64,000 nt of DNA, from assembly GCA_963924555.1 (NCBI GenBank), contig OZ004593.1, positions 1,488,001 through 1,552,000 of the forward strand, given 5' to 3'. How positions within the stretch are numbered: position 1 is the stretch's first letter; each line of letters opens with the position of its first letter. The position numbers and the translations under genes were made by a program. Below the pieces are notes generated by a model. The model did no database searches. It had not been told where the DNA came from and saw nothing but the letters and a program-made list of their open reading frames with translations. Below are positions 34,528-45,234 of the stretch, in pieces. The DNA comes from Crambe crambe (lineage: Eukaryota > Porifera > Demospongiae > Poecilosclerida > Crambeidae).

Positions 34528-35233
34528 GTGAGTTTAGTAAAGTACAAAAAGGAAAGGGACACCAAAAACAGAACATTACCTCATAATGAGATATCCTGAT
34601 TTCAGGGATCTCCCCCCAATACTGTCTCAGGGCGGGCCACCCTGTTTGGATATAGAACTTCAAAGAAAGTGGGCTGGGTCTATGGCACTAATTGTCATGA
34701 ATATACTTAAGTGAGGGGAGACTCTGTTGCATACAAGGTACACACAAATCTTGCTTGGTCGTTAATATACGGACTAGAATCCTGAAGATTACTACATATT
34801 GTGATGGAATGTTCCGAACAATATTTTGCGTAGTGTTATAGTTTCAACGTGTGGTTGATTTCTGTATTTGAGGTAGGTAAATAAATCACTCGTCAGCTTC
34901 CTGGTGCTAAATCATCAAGGCACAACCAAAATAGCCAGTACAGTTCACGTATGGCTGTAATACAGCATGAGAAAGTTATCAATCTCGGTGGATGTACATA
35001 TATGGTCATGGACCATTATTATTATTGTGTGATGATACATGGCTGACATAATATTTTTGCTTTCATTTTTAAAAAGTATTATGACCTTTACTGTATTCCT
35101 TTGGTGCCCCTGTTGTGTTCAATTCTACTATATAAACAATGGGGGAAGACTCATTAAATAGAAAACCATGTTTTGACTTGAGCATACCTAGAGCAAGAAA
35201 GAGTTATTTAGAGACTTATAGAGCACTTGTAGA
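34528..35233. other. Junction between the truncated dynein gene and the membrane-protein array
   Basis: After the last dynein donor (34528), no further dynein exon is seen. Positions 34560-34735 are a copy of the dispersed repeat with CTTCAAAGAAAGTGGGCTGG, also found at 28060-28235 (inverted) and 46360-46490. The region 34740-35233 should contain the promoter and leader of the first array gene. It shows no further feature that I can name. Confidence 0.6.
34560..34735 (+). repeat. Dispersed repeat copy at the dynein break
   Basis: Shares CCACCCTGTTTGGATA, CTTCAAAGAAAGTGGGCTGG, GTCTATGGCA and GGGGAGACTCT with other copies in the window (28060-28235 minus; 43100-43210 partial; 46360-46490). It contains a short open reading from 34605 to a TGA that could be mistaken for a dynein exon. 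Confidence 0.6.
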
Positions 35234-37066
35234 ATGTCTTCCATACAGCTAGCAATGATGGTTGGTTTCTTGACTATTACCACTGCTATTTCAAGTCAGA
35301 TAATGTTTCCTGAAGCATTGGTCAATGAAACATCAACTTGCTCAGAGGAGCAAGTGGACTCGTGCCCAATTGGTTTATTCTGCAAGAGTGGGAAATGCGA
35401 GTGTGGACAGTATCAGTACCCACAAGACATCACCATTTGCGACAAGCGCTCGCTATCCATTTTGAATTACGTATGTGCTACTTTTGATAAGGAAAAAAAA
35501 GTGGTTCAAGTTGGGTGCTGTCTGTACAATAGTGGGACCGAGAAGGAGGAGAGGACTCAACATAGGAGTCTCTATACTTCCTTCCATTTGAATGCAAGTG
35601 ATTTAAATAACGCAGCATGTGGAAGATTCGAAAGAAATGGAACATTGTGTGGCAGATGCAGAGTTGGCTACTACCCTCAGGCTTATTCTTATAATTTTAC
35701 TTGTATTGAGTGCTCAAATATCTGCTGGAATCGGGTGAGGTACATCATGGCAGTTTACCTCCCTCTCACTGTGTTCTATTTCATCATTCTTTTCTTCAAG
35801 ATCAACGTTACGTCAAGTTTTCTACTAGCTATTGTTTCATTCTGTCAAGGCATTGCTTCCCCTCTCTTGGTACGGATGATACTAATGTATCGTTTTGAAC
35901 CGTCTGTAATCATATTGGCCAAGTCTGCATTCTCACTCTATGGCATATGGAACTTGGATTTCTTCAGGCCCTTTTATTCCGATATTTGTCTTGGGATTGG
36001 CGTTCTCCCCACTTTAGCTCTGGAGTATGTTATAGCTTTCTATCCTTTCCTTCTCATGATAATCACTTACCTCCTGATCATCTTGTACGACAAGAACTAC
36101 AAAGTCATCAGATTCCTGTGGAGCCCTTTCCAGGCAGTATTTTCTCTCTTTAAAGACAACTGGAATATAAAGACGTCAGTGATCGATGCATTTGCAACTT
36201 TCTTTCTTCTCTCCAACATGAAATTGCTGTGTGTCTCCTTTGACTTACTCATCCCAACAAGTGTGCATGAATTGCATCGAGATCACGTCAGTTCTTCCCT
36301 GAGGCTGTACTATGCAGCAGATATTCACTACTTTGGCAGCCAGCATCGTCCATATGCCATCCTTGCTTTAATCATGTTATCAGTATTCGTCCTCATCCCA
36401 GTCACTGTCCTTGCTCTCTATCCATTTGCATTCTTTCAGAGGCTTCTGAACAGATTTCCTTTCCGGTGGTATGTCTTGCACACCTTTATGGATGCCTTCC
36501 AAGGTTGCTATAAGAATGGAACGGAACCGGGCACCCGAGACTGTCGATGGTTTTCGTCGACTTACTACATCTGTCGCTTGTTTCTTTTCATTCTTTATGC
36601 CTTCAATTTGAATATGGTGAATATTTTACTTGCAGTCCTTATTCTTATGCTTTATTCCTTTCTGGCCACGGCTGTCGAGCCGTTCAAAGCTTCCCTCATC
36701 TACCACAACAGAATCTTCACAGTGTTTATTCAACTCTCTGCTCTGTTTGGTATTCTGCTTTTAGGTGTGAGTTTATCTGCTGGCTTTATGCACAAGTTTT
36801 TCCACCTTTTCACTTGCTTATGTGTCATTATTGGTATTGCCCCTTTCCTCTGCACAGTCGTGATCGTTGCTCGCTTGATCGTCAAAAGTAAGCGAGGCTT
36901 CCAATTGTTTCACAGAGTCAAAGCTTGGAGGAATGGATATAAGCGTTTGCAAGAACCATTGGCTCAGGAAGGGCTTTTATCTCGCAGAATTGAGAGTACT
37001 GAAGTAAGCATTGAACAGAATATGTCACAGTTTTGTACAGTTAAAGATGCTACTTTATCAAAGTGA
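35234..37066 (+). CDS. Polytopic Cys-rich membrane protein A1 (intronless)
   Basis: A 610-codon single exon. Residues 1-21 are a signal peptide. Residues 22-168 form a Cys-rich ectodomain with two clusters: CSEEQVDSCPIGLFC...GKCECG, and CGRFERNGTLCGRC followed by GYYPQAYSYNFTCIEC. Asn glycosylation sites include NETS, NASD, NGTL and NFT. Hydrophobic segments lie near 169-190, 196-219, 226-240, 252-284, 314-340, 373-401, 443-460, 463-483, 494-516 and 521-551, so there are about eight to ten membrane passes. A basic 58-residue tail (FHRVKAWRNGYKRL...) follows. Conserved landmarks are GIWNLDFFRPFYSDICLG, FATFFLLSNMK, YYAADIHYFGS and GCYKNGTEPGTRDCRWF. I know no named family. It resembles orphan ectodomain-plus-polytopic proteins of sponges and other early animals (recollection). 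A receptor or transporter role is only a guess. It is the first gene after the broken dynein. Confidence 0.85.
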   Translation: MSSIQLAMMVGFLTITTAISSQIMFPEALVNETSTCSEEQVDSCPIGLFCKSGKCECGQYQYPQDITICDKRSLSILNYVCATFDKEKKVVQVGCCLYNSGTEKEERTQHRSLYTSFHLNASDLNNAACGRFERNGTLCGRCRVGYYPQAYSYNFTCIECSNICWNRVRYIMAVYLPLTVFYFIILFFKINVTSSFLLAIVSFCQGIASPLLVRMILMYRFEPSVIILAKSAFSLYGIWNLDFFRPFYSDICLGIGVLPTLALEYVIAFYPFLLMIITYLLIILYDKNYKVIRFLWSPFQAVFSLFKDNWNIKTSVIDAFATFFLLSNMKLLCVSFDLLIPTSVHELHRDHVSSSLRLYYAADIHYFGSQHRPYAILALIMLSVFVLIPVTVLALYPFAFFQRLLNRFPFRWYVLHTFMDAFQGCYKNGTEPGTRDCRWFSSTYYICRLFLFILYAFNLNMVNILLAVLILMLYSFLATAVEPFKASLIYHNRIFTVFIQLSALFGILLLGVSLSAGFMHKFFHLFTCLCVIIGIAPFLCTVVIVARLIVKSKRGFQLFHRVKAWRNGYKRLQEPLAQEGLLSRRIESTEVSIEQNMSQFCTVKDATLSK

Positions 37067-37277
37067 ACTTTTCTTAGCATAAATCGTATTTCAGCTAGTT
37101 TACACAGACTATTGTTTATAAGTACAGTAGATATCAAGCAGTTGATAATGATGCTTCATCAATTCTATTTTGTAAAACTATTACTATTCATGTTGGCATA
37201 CATTTAGACTAGATGTTGTGACTTGGATTTTTAGAGAGCAAGATAGAAGATCGTGCGAGATATTAAGTTCTCATAGA
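37067..37277. other. Array spacer A1-A2
   Basis: A spacer holding the A1 3' UTR and a leader block (TGTGACTTGGATTTTTAGAGAGCAAGATAGAAGAT...) that recurs just upstream of A3 (near 38747) and A4 (near 40878). It shows that the genes were duplicated together with their 5' flanks. Confidence 0.6.
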
Positions 37278-38494
37278 ATTTCTTTATACAGCTAGTAATG
37301 ATGCTTTGTTTCTTGACTACCACTACTACTTCAAGTTGGACAAACGAAACACAAGCATCAACTTGCTCGGAGGAGCAAGTGGACTCGTGCCCGATTGGTT
37401 TGTTCTGTAAGAGTGGGAAATGTGAGTGTGGACAGTACCAGTACCCACAAGACATCACCATTTGCAACAAGCACTCACTATCCATTTTGAATTACGTATG
37501 TGCTACTTTTGATGAGGAAAAAAAAATGATTCAAGTTGGGGGCTGTCATCTTGTACTACAAGAACTACAAAGTGATCAGATTCCTGTGGAGGCCTTTCCA
37601 GGCAGTATTTTCTCTCTTTAAAAGACAGCTGGAATATAAAGATGTCAGTGATTGATGCGTTTGCAACTTTCTTTCTTCTCTCCAACATGAAATTGCTGTG
37701 TGTCTCCTTCGACTTACTCATCCCAACAAGTGTGCATGAATTGTATCGAGATCATGTCAGTTTTTCCCTGAGGCTGTACTATGCAGCAGATATTCACTAC
37801 TTTGGCAGCCGGCATTGTCCATATGCTATCCTTGCTTTAATCATGTTATCAGCATTTGTCCTCGTCCCAGTTACCATCCTTGCTCTCTACCCATTTGCAT
37901 TGCTTCAGAGGCTCCTGAACAGATTTCCTTTTCGCTGGTACATCTTGCACACCTTTATGGATGCCTTCCAAGGTTGCTATAAGAATGGAATGGAACCAGG
38001 CACCTGAGACTGTCGATGATTTTCGTCGACCTACTACATCTGTCGCTTGTTTCTTTTTATTCTTTATGCCTTCAATTTGAATATGGTGAATATTTACTCA
38101 CAGTCCTTATTCTTATGCTTTATTCCTTTCTGGCCACAACTGTCGAGCCGTTCAAAGCTTCCCTCATCTACCACAACAGAACTTTCTCTGTTTGGTATTC
38201 TGCTTTTAGGTATTAATTTATCTGCTGGCTTTATGCACAAGTTTTTCCACCTTTTCACTTGCTTATGTGGCATTATTTGTGTTGCCCCTTTCCTCTGCAC
38301 AGTCATGATCGTTGCTTGCTCGATCTTCGCGAGGCTTCCAATTGTTTCACAGAGTCAAAGCTTGGAGGAATGGATATAAACGTTTACAAGAACCGTTGGC
38401 TCAGGAAGGGCTTTTATCTCGCAGAATTGAGAGCACTGAAGTAAGCATCAAGCAGAACATGTCACAGTTTCCTACAGTTAAAGATGCAAAGTGA
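37278..38494 (+). pseudogene. Pseudogene A2 of the polytopic family
   Basis: A copy closely related to A1 and A3 with many lesions. The start codon is mutated (ATT at 37278-37280 where the paralogues have ATG). An internal deletion of about 560 bp joins the first ectodomain cluster (VQVGGC, near 37546) directly to the cytoplasmic loop (LVLQEL). There are frame changes near 37620, a CGA-to-TGA stop in GTRDCRW (near 38005), and small deletions around 38095 and 38180. The tail (RRIESTEVSIKQNMSQF) still reads to a stop at 38492-38494. It is not expected to make a functional protein. Confidence 0.85.
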
Positions 38495-38791
38495 ACTTTT
38501 CTTAGCATAATTATATTTTAGCTAGTTTACACAGAAGTACAATAGATATCAAGCAATTGATAATGCTCCATCAATTCCCAACATGACAATATTTGTAAAA
38601 CTACTATTTATATCAGCATTCATCTAGACTAGATGTTATGACTGGATTGTATGAGATATTAAGTTCTTATAGATAATGCTTCATCAATTCCCAACATGAT
38701 AATATTTCTAAAACTACTGTTCATGTTGGCATACATTTAGACTAGATGTTGTGACTTGGATTTTTAGAGAGCAAGATAGAAGATTATTAGA
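38495..38791. other. Array spacer A2-A3 with shared leader block
   Basis: AT-rich spacer with two copies of the strings AATGCTTCATCAATTCCCAACATGA and ACTAGATGTTGTGACTGG-like sequence. The last 45 bp form the leader shared with A2 and A4. No other gene was seen. Confidence 0.55.
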
Positions 38792-40615
38792 ATGTCTTCC
38801 ATACAGCTAGTAATGATGCTTTGTTTCTTGACTACTTTTACTACTTCAAGTTTGACAAATGAAGCACTGGTCAATGAAACATCAACTTGCTTAGAGGAGC
38901 AAGTGGACTCGTGCCCAATTGGTTTGTTCTGTAAGAGTGGGAAATGCAAGTGTGGACAATACCAGTACCCACAAGACATCACCATTTGCGACAAGCGCTC
39001 GCTATCCATTTTGAACTACGTATGTGCTACCTTTGACGAGGAAAAAAAAGTGGTTCAAGTTGGGGGCTGTCTGTACAATAGTGGGACCGAGAAGGAGGAG
39101 ACGACTCAACATAGGAGTCTATATACTTCCTTCCATTTGAATGCAAGTGATTTAAATAATGCTATGTGTGGAAAATTTGAAAGGAATGGAACATTGTGTG
39201 GAAAGTGTAGAACTGGTTACTACCCTCGGGCTTATTCCTTTGACTTGACTTGCATTGAGTGTTCAAATATCGGCTGGAACTGGACTAAGTACATCATGGC
39301 GGCTTATCTCCCTCTTACTATCTTCTATTTCATCATTCTTTTCTTCAAGATCAACGTTACGTCAAGTTTCCTGCTGGCTATCGTTTCATTCTGTCAAGGA
39401 ATTGCTTCCCCCCTCTTGGCACGGATGATACTAATGTATCATCTTGAACCGTCTGTAATCATATTGGCCATGTCTATATTCTCACTCTATGGCATATGGA
39501 ACTTGGATTTCTTCAGGCCCTTTTATTCTGATATTTGTCTCGGGATTGGCATTCTCCCCACTTTAGCTCTGGAGTATGTTATAGCTCTCTATCCTTTCCT
39601 CCTCATGATAATCACTTACCTCCTGATCGTCTTGTACGACAAGAACTACAAAGTGATCAGATTCCTGTGGAGACCTTTCCAGGCAGCATTTTCTCTCTTT
39701 AAAGATAACTGGAACATAAAGACGTCAGTGATCGATGCATTTGCAACTTTCTTTCTTCTCTCCAACATGAAATTGCTGTGTGTCTCCTTCGACTTACTCA
39801 TCCCAACAAGTGTGTATGAATTACATCGAGATCACGTCAGTTTTACCTTGAGGCTGTACTATGCAGCGGATATTCACTACTTTGACAGTCAGCATTGTCC
39901 ATATGCCATCCTTGCCTTAATCATGTTATCAGTATTCGTCCTCATCCCAGTTACTATCCTTGCTCTCTACCCTTTTGCGTTCTTTCAGAGGTTCCTGAAC
40001 AGATTTCCTTTTCGCTGGTACATCTTGCACACCTTTATGGATGCCTTCCAAGGTTGCTATAAGAATGGAACAGAACCAGGCACCCGAGACTGTCGATGGT
40101 TTTCGTCGACCTACTACATCTGTCGCTTGTTTCTTTTCATTCTTTACGCCTTCAATTTGAATATGGTGAATGTTTTACTTGCAGTCCTTATTCTTATGCT
40201 TTACTCCTTTCTGGCCACGACTGTCGAGCCGTTCAAAGCTTCCCTCATCTACCACAACAGAATCTTCACAGTGTTTATTCAACTCTCTGCTCTGTTTGGT
40301 ATTCTGCTTTTAGGTGTGAGTTTATCTGCTGGCTTTATGCACAAGTTTTTCCACCTTTTCAGTTGTTTAAGTGTCATTATTGCCTTAGCCCCTTTTCTCT
40401 GCACAGTCGTGATCGTTGCTCGCTTGATCTTCAAAAGTAAGCAAGGCTTCAAATTATTTCACAGAGTCAAAGCTTGGAGGAATGGATATAAGCGTTTGCA
40501 AGAACCGTTGGCTCAGGAAGGGCTTTTATCTCACAGGATTGAGAGCACTGAAGTAAGCATCGAGCAGAACATGTCACAGTTTCCTACTGTTAAAGATGCT
40601 ACTTTACCAAAGTGA
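38792..40615 (+). CDS. Polytopic Cys-rich membrane protein A3 (intronless)
   Basis: An intact 607-codon paralogue of A1. Its signal peptide is MSSIQLVMMLCFLTTFTTSS and the ectodomain has the same cysteines. Differences from A1 concentrate in the ectodomain and first loop (for example CGKCRTGYYPRAYSFDLTC, IGWNWTKY). The core from GIWNLDFFRPF to the C-terminus is almost unchanged, and the tail ends NMSQFPTVKDATLPK. The gene lies about 3.56 kb downstream of A1 and 2.14 kb upstream of A4. All parts needed for membrane insertion are present, so it is probably functional. Confidence 0.85.
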   Translation: MSSIQLVMMLCFLTTFTTSSLTNEALVNETSTCLEEQVDSCPIGLFCKSGKCKCGQYQYPQDITICDKRSLSILNYVCATFDEEKKVVQVGGCLYNSGTEKEETTQHRSLYTSFHLNASDLNNAMCGKFERNGTLCGKCRTGYYPRAYSFDLTCIECSNIGWNWTKYIMAAYLPLTIFYFIILFFKINVTSSFLLAIVSFCQGIASPLLARMILMYHLEPSVIILAMSIFSLYGIWNLDFFRPFYSDICLGIGILPTLALEYVIALYPFLLMIITYLLIVLYDKNYKVIRFLWRPFQAAFSLFKDNWNIKTSVIDAFATFFLLSNMKLLCVSFDLLIPTSVYELHRDHVSFTLRLYYAADIHYFDSQHCPYAILALIMLSVFVLIPVTILALYPFAFFQRFLNRFPFRWYILHTFMDAFQGCYKNGTEPGTRDCRWFSSTYYICRLFLFILYAFNLNMVNVLLAVLILMLYSFLATTVEPFKASLIYHNRIFTVFIQLSALFGILLLGVSLSAGFMHKFFHLFSCLSVIIALAPFLCTVVIVARLIFKSKQGFKLFHRVKAWRNGYKRLQEPLAQEGLLSHRIESTEVSIEQNMSQFPTVKDATLPK

Positions 40616-40929
40616 ACTTTTCTTAGCATAAATTGTATTTTAGCTAGTTTACACAGACTGTTGTTCATAAGTACAGTAGCAGTTGATAGTGATGCTCCAA
40701 TTCCCAACACGACAATATTTGTAAAACTACTTTTTATGTCAGCATTCATCTAGTTTAGATGGTGTGACTTGGGTTATTAGGTTCTTATAGAATGTCTTCT
40801 ATAATGCTTCATCAATTCCCAACATGATAATATTTTGTAAAACTACTATTCATGTTAGCATACATTTAGATTAGATGTTGTGACTTGGATTTTTAGAGAG
40901 CAAGATAGAAGATATTAGGTTCTTACAGA
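40616..40929. other. Array spacer A3-A4 with shared leader block
   Basis: A duplicated spacer similar to 38495-38791: CATCAATTCCCAACATGATAA and the TTTTTAGAGAGCAAGATAGAAGAT leader before the A4 start codon. Nothing else was recognised. Confidence 0.55.
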
Positions 40930-42721
40930 ATGTCTTTTGTACAGCTAGTAATGATGCTTTGTTTCTTGACTACCATTCCTACTTCAAGTTGGACAAATGA
41001 AGCACTGGTCAATGAAACGTCAACTTGCTCGGAGGAGCAAGTGGACTCTTGCCCGATTGGTTTGTTCTGTAAGAGTGGGAAATGCGAGTGTGGACAGTAT
41101 CAGTACCCACAAGACATCACCATTTGCGACAAGCACTCGCTATCCATTTTGAATTACGTATGTGCTACTTTTGACGAGGAAAAAAAAGTGGTTCAAATTG
41201 GGAGCTGTTTGTACAATAATGGGACCGAGAAGGAGGAGAGGACTCAACATAGGAGTCTATATACTTCCTTCCATTTGAATGCAAGTGATTTAAATAACGC
41301 AACATGTGGAAATTTTGAAAGGAATGGAACATTGTGTGGAAAGTGTAGAACTGGTTACTACCCTCGGGCTTATTCCTTTGATTTGACTTGCATTGAGTGT
41401 TCAAATATCGGCTGGAACTGGGCAAAGTACATCATGGTGGCTTATCTCCCTCTCACTGTCTTCTATTTCATCATTCTTTTCTTCAACATCAACGTTACGT
41501 CAAGTTTCCTGCTGGCTATCGTTTCATTCTGTCAAGGCATGGCTTCCCCTTTCTTGGTACGGATGATACTAATGTATCGTTTGGAACCATCTGTAATCAT
41601 ATTGGCCAAGTCTGGCATATGGAACTTGGATTTCTGATATTTGTATTGGGATTGGTATTCTCCCCACTTTAGCTCTGGGGTATGTTATAGCTTTCTATCC
41701 TTTCCTTCTCATGATAATCACTTACCTCCTGATCATCTTGTACGACAAGAACTACAAAGTCATCAGATTCCTGTGGAAGCCTTTCCAGGCAGTATTTTCT
41801 CTCTTTAAAGATAACTGGAGCATAAAAACGTCAGTGATTGATGCATTTGCAACTTTCTTTCTTCTCTCCAACATGAAATTGCTGTGTGTCTCCTTCGACT
41901 TACTCATCCCAACAAGTGTGTATGAATTGCATCGAGATCACGTCGGTTCTAGCTTGAGGCTGTACTATGCAGCAGATATACACTACTTTGGCAGCCAGCA
42001 TCGTCCATATGCCATCCTTGCCTTAGTCATGTTATTAGTATTCGTCCTCATCCCAGTCACTATCCTTACTCTCTACCCTTTTGCATTCTTTCAGAGGCTC
42101 CTGAACAGATTTCCTTTCCGCTGGCACATCTTGCACACCTTTATGGATGCCTTCCAAGGTTGCTATAAGAATGGAATGGAACTGGGCACCCGAGACTGTC
42201 GATGGTTTTCATCGACTTACTACATCTGTCGCTTGTTTTTTTTCATTCTTTACGCCTTCAATTTCAATATGGTGAATGTTTTACTTGCAGTCCTTATTCT
42301 TATGCTTTACTCCTTTCTGGCCACGACTGTCGAGCCGTTCAAAGCTTCCCTCATCTACCACAACAGAATCTTCACAGTGTTTATTCAACTCTCTGCTCTG
42401 TTTGGTATTCTGCTTTTAGGTGTGAATTTATCCACTGGCATTGTGCACGAGTTTTTCCATTTTTTCATTTGCTTAGGTGTCATTATTGCCTTAGCCCCTT
42501 TCCTCTGCACAGTCATGATCGTTGCTTGCTTGATCTTCAAAAATAAGCCATGCTTCCAATTATTTCACAGAGTCAAAGCTTGGAGGAATGGATATAAACG
42601 TTTGCAAGAACCGTTGGCTCAGGAAGGGCTTTTATCTCGCAGAATTGAGAGCACTGAAGTAAACATCGAACAGAACATGTCACAGTTTCCTACAGTTAAA
42701 GATGCTACTTCACCAAAGTGA
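40930..42721 (+). pseudogene. Pseudogene or frameshifted copy A4 of the polytopic family
   Basis: The 5' part (40930-41637) reads 235 codons from an ATG, with a complete ectodomain and the first membrane segments. Compared with A1 there is first an in-frame 15-base loss at AKS|GIWNLDF, then a 17-base loss directly after GGATTTCT (near 41634). The second loss removes FRPFY coding sequence and puts a TGA in frame at 41635-41637. The 3' part is open from about 41640 (336 codons counted from 41711) to the normal tail end at 42721. Apart from these two deletions the copy is well preserved, so the damage is recent, or polymorphic, or an assembly error. Confidence 0.75.
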
Positions 42722-43539
42722 ACCTTTTTTCTCTGTCTCTCTATTTTAGCTAGTTCTATACTGACTGTTGCAGGTTATTTTAGAAGTAAGCTTATTTCGT
42801 TCTCCGTATTTTTCATCTGTATGCTTTGGCAGTATTTGACCCACTGTTCTCTCATGTTCTTCAATCATGTGTGTAATCATGTGATCTATAGACATTCAAT
42901 TATAGTCATGCATGTTCTTCAATCATGTGATCTATCATCATATCCTATGTCTTTGTCATGTGATCTATAATTTTGTTCCCACACCATATAAGCAAAGATT
43001 TTCTCCACTCCAATCTTAACACCAGCTATGTGATGCATTGAGCGTATTGGATGGAGATTTTCCTACATGCGTACTTCATTTGTACCAGGACAGTCCGTTA
43101 TTCCATTCCTTGGCTTGATCATTGGTCATTTATATTCCCTATGGCATTAAATCCTCATGAAATTACTTGAGCACCCTGTTTGAAAGTACAGGTAGAGGAG
43201 ACTCTAGTATGTAATATATCTGCTTGCTTAAATGCATTATGACACTTGCGTCTTCAATGGCATTTCAGAGAACTTGCATCTAATGTCAATGTAAATTGAT
43301 TGTAACCCTAGCAAAAAAAACTAAACAAGTTTTTTTAATGGCCTTTAGTCTGTAACCTCGGCAAATCAATTATGACCCTGGCAACTGTAATAATAATAAG
43401 CCTTATTTCTATAAACAACTTGGCTACTTAGTGAGTTTATCTGAATATGAAGCTTCTAACAATACTTATAGTCAACTCGTAGACTGCTAGACAAAACTCT
43501 CGGCAATATATATTGGCAAATTTATCAGAGAAGAGCATA
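42722..43539. other. Array spacer upstream of A5, duplicated upstream of A6
   Basis: Two parts recur upstream of A6: about 42790-43210 (compare 46065-46490) and about 43335-43539 (compare 46490-46695). The second block runs into the 5' end of the gene and is nearly identical in both places (GTCAACTCGTAGACTGC...). It presumably carries promoter and leader. CAATCATGTGATCTAT occurs several times near 42865-42965. No gene was seen. Confidence 0.65.
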
Positions 43540-45234
43540 ATGATAAAGATACTATATTCCAAAATGTTACCGTTGCAACTGATAATAGTCCTCTCGTTGG
43601 CTGCTGCTATTTCAATTCAGACAACATATTCTGAAACTCTGGACGACTTAACATTGACTTGCTCAGAGGAGCAAGTGGACTCGTGCCCGGTCGGGCTATT
43701 CTGCGAGGAAGGGAGATGCGAGTGTGGACGCTATCCACAGGACCTAGTCATTTGTAATGAGTGCTCGCCATCTATTTTGAATTTCATTTGTGCTACTTAC
43801 GACGAGGAAAAAAAAGTGATAGAAATTGGAGGTTGTGTGTACAATGCTGGAAAGATGAGTAAAGCAACTCTCTACGCCCCCCTTCCTTCCAACACCAGTG
43901 ATTTAAGTGCAAAGTGTGACTTTTTCAACAGGAAGGGGACATTATGTGGGCGGTGTCAATTAGGTTACCACCCCCAGGCTTATTCATATAACATGACTTG
44001 TGTCGGTTGCACCAGCATAGGCTGGAATTGGGTAAAGTATGTCATGGCAGCTTATCTCCCTCTCACGGTCTTCTATTTCATCATTCTCTTCTTCAAGATC
44101 AACATCACATCGAGTTGTTTGTTGGCTGTCGTTTTTCACTGTCAAAATATAGCGACTCCTACTTTGGTACGAGCTGCACTAAGCCACCTTAGCTCAGAGT
44201 CCAATTTCATAATATCAGTTAAATTTCTATTTTCTATATATGGCATATGGAATTTGGATTTCTTTAGGCCCTTTTATTCCGATATTTGTCTCGGAATTGA
44301 CATTCTCCCCACTTTAGCTCTGGAGTATGTTATAGCTTTCTATCCGTTCCTCCTCATGATAATCACTTACCTCCTGATCGTCTTGTACGACAAGAACTAC
44401 AAAGTCATCAGATTCCTGTGGAGGCCTTTCCAAGCAGTATTTTCTCTCTTTAAAGATAACTGGAACATAAAGACGTCAGTGATCGATGCATTTGCAACTT
44501 TCTTTCTTCTCTCCAACATGAAATTTCTCTCCGTTTCCTTTGATCTGCTCATTCCAGTTCCTTTGTATGAACTGCATAGAGACTTCTACACATCTTCCTC
44601 GAGGCTTTATTATGCAGCAGATATTCACTACTTTGGCAGCCAGCATCGTCCTTACGCCATCCTAGCCTTAGTCATGTTATCAGTGTTCGGAATTTTACCA
44701 ATCGTCATTCTCGCTCTCTACTCATTTGCATTTTTTCAGAGACTCCTGAACAGATTTCCTTTTCGCTGGTACATCTTACACACCTTTATGGATGCCTTCC
44801 AAGGTTGCTATAAGAATGGAACTGAACCGGGCACCCGAGACTGTCGATGGTTTTCGTCCACATATTTTCTTATTCGTTTTTTTCTATTTGCACTGACTTC
44901 TATTATTTATAATTCAGCAATCATCATACTGTCAGTATTGGTGATTATCCTTTATTCCATCATGACTGCTGCTATTCAACCTTTAAAAAATTCAAACTAC
45001 AATAGAATCTTTACTGTATTTTCTCAGTTATCGGCTCTTTCTTGCATACTCCTTTTAGCTTCGGTTTTATCTGCTGGCTTCATGCATCAACTCTTTTATC
45101 TTTTTGCTTCTCTGACTTTTATTGTTGGAACAGTTCCTCTTCTCTTAGCTATTGTCATTGTGGTGAGATGGCTCTTGAGAAATAGGCGAAGTTTTTCACT
45201 GAAGCTGCACCAAATCAAAGCTTGGAAGATGTAA
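43540..45234 (+). CDS. Polytopic Cys-rich membrane protein A5 (intronless)
   Basis: About 564 codons from the ATG at 43540. The frame is open further upstream to a TTG at 43513, but the first ATG starts the hydrophobic leader (MLPLQLIIVLSLAAAIS). The ectodomain keeps the pattern (CSEEQVDSCPVGLFCEEGRCECG, GTLCGRCQLGYHPQAYSYNMTC) but differs widely from A1-A4. The central block GIWNLDFFRPFYSDICLG to FLLSNMKFLSVSFDLL is nearly identical to theirs, and the last two membrane segments diverge again. The protein ends LHQIKAWKM, without the tail of about 45 residues that A1 and A3 have after this point. It is an intact gene of unknown function. Confidence 0.85.
   Translation: MIKILYSKMLPLQLIIVLSLAAAISIQTTYSETLDDLTLTCSEEQVDSCPVGLFCEEGRCECGRYPQDLVICNECSPSILNFICATYDEEKKVIEIGGCVYNAGKMSKATLYAPLPSNTSDLSAKCDFFNRKGTLCGRCQLGYHPQAYSYNMTCVGCTSIGWNWVKYVMAAYLPLTVFYFIILFFKINITSSCLLAVVFHCQNIATPTLVRAALSHLSSESNFIISVKFLFSIYGIWNLDFFRPFYSDICLGIDILPTLALEYVIAFYPFLLMIITYLLIVLYDKNYKVIRFLWRPFQAVFSLFKDNWNIKTSVIDAFATFFLLSNMKFLSVSFDLLIPVPLYELHRDFYTSSSRLYYAADIHYFGSQHRPYAILALVMLSVFGILPIVILALYSFAFFQRLLNRFPFRWYILHTFMDAFQGCYKNGTEPGTRDCRWFSSTYFLIRFFLFALTSIIYNSAIIILSVLVIILYSIMTAAIQPLKNSNYNRIFTVFSQLSALSCILLLASVLSAGFMHQLFYLFASLTFIVGTVPLLLAIVIVVRWLLRNRRSFSLKLHQIKAWKM

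Noticed and set aside
34605-34711. A possible next dynein exon after TTTCAG, in phase with donor 34528
   Set aside because: The reading (QGGPPCLDIELQRKW...) has no similarity to dynein AAA5 and lies within a repeat also present at 28060-28235 and 46360-46490. It ends at a TGA soon after.
36547-36891. Plus-strand frame of 114 codons inside A1 (and equivalents in A3 and A4)
   Set aside because: It is a shifted frame of a conserved coding core, repeated only because the core DNA is conserved.
35234-37066. Assigning the array proteins to adhesion GPCRs or TRP channels
   Set aside because: The hydrophobic segments exceed seven. No GPS or 7TM signature and no TRP box or pore motif could be recognised.
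43513-43539. Start of A5 at 43513 (and A6 at 46669, A7 at 49322)
   Set aside because: Those positions are TTG codons. The first ATGs, at 43540, 46696 and 49382, precede proper signal peptides.
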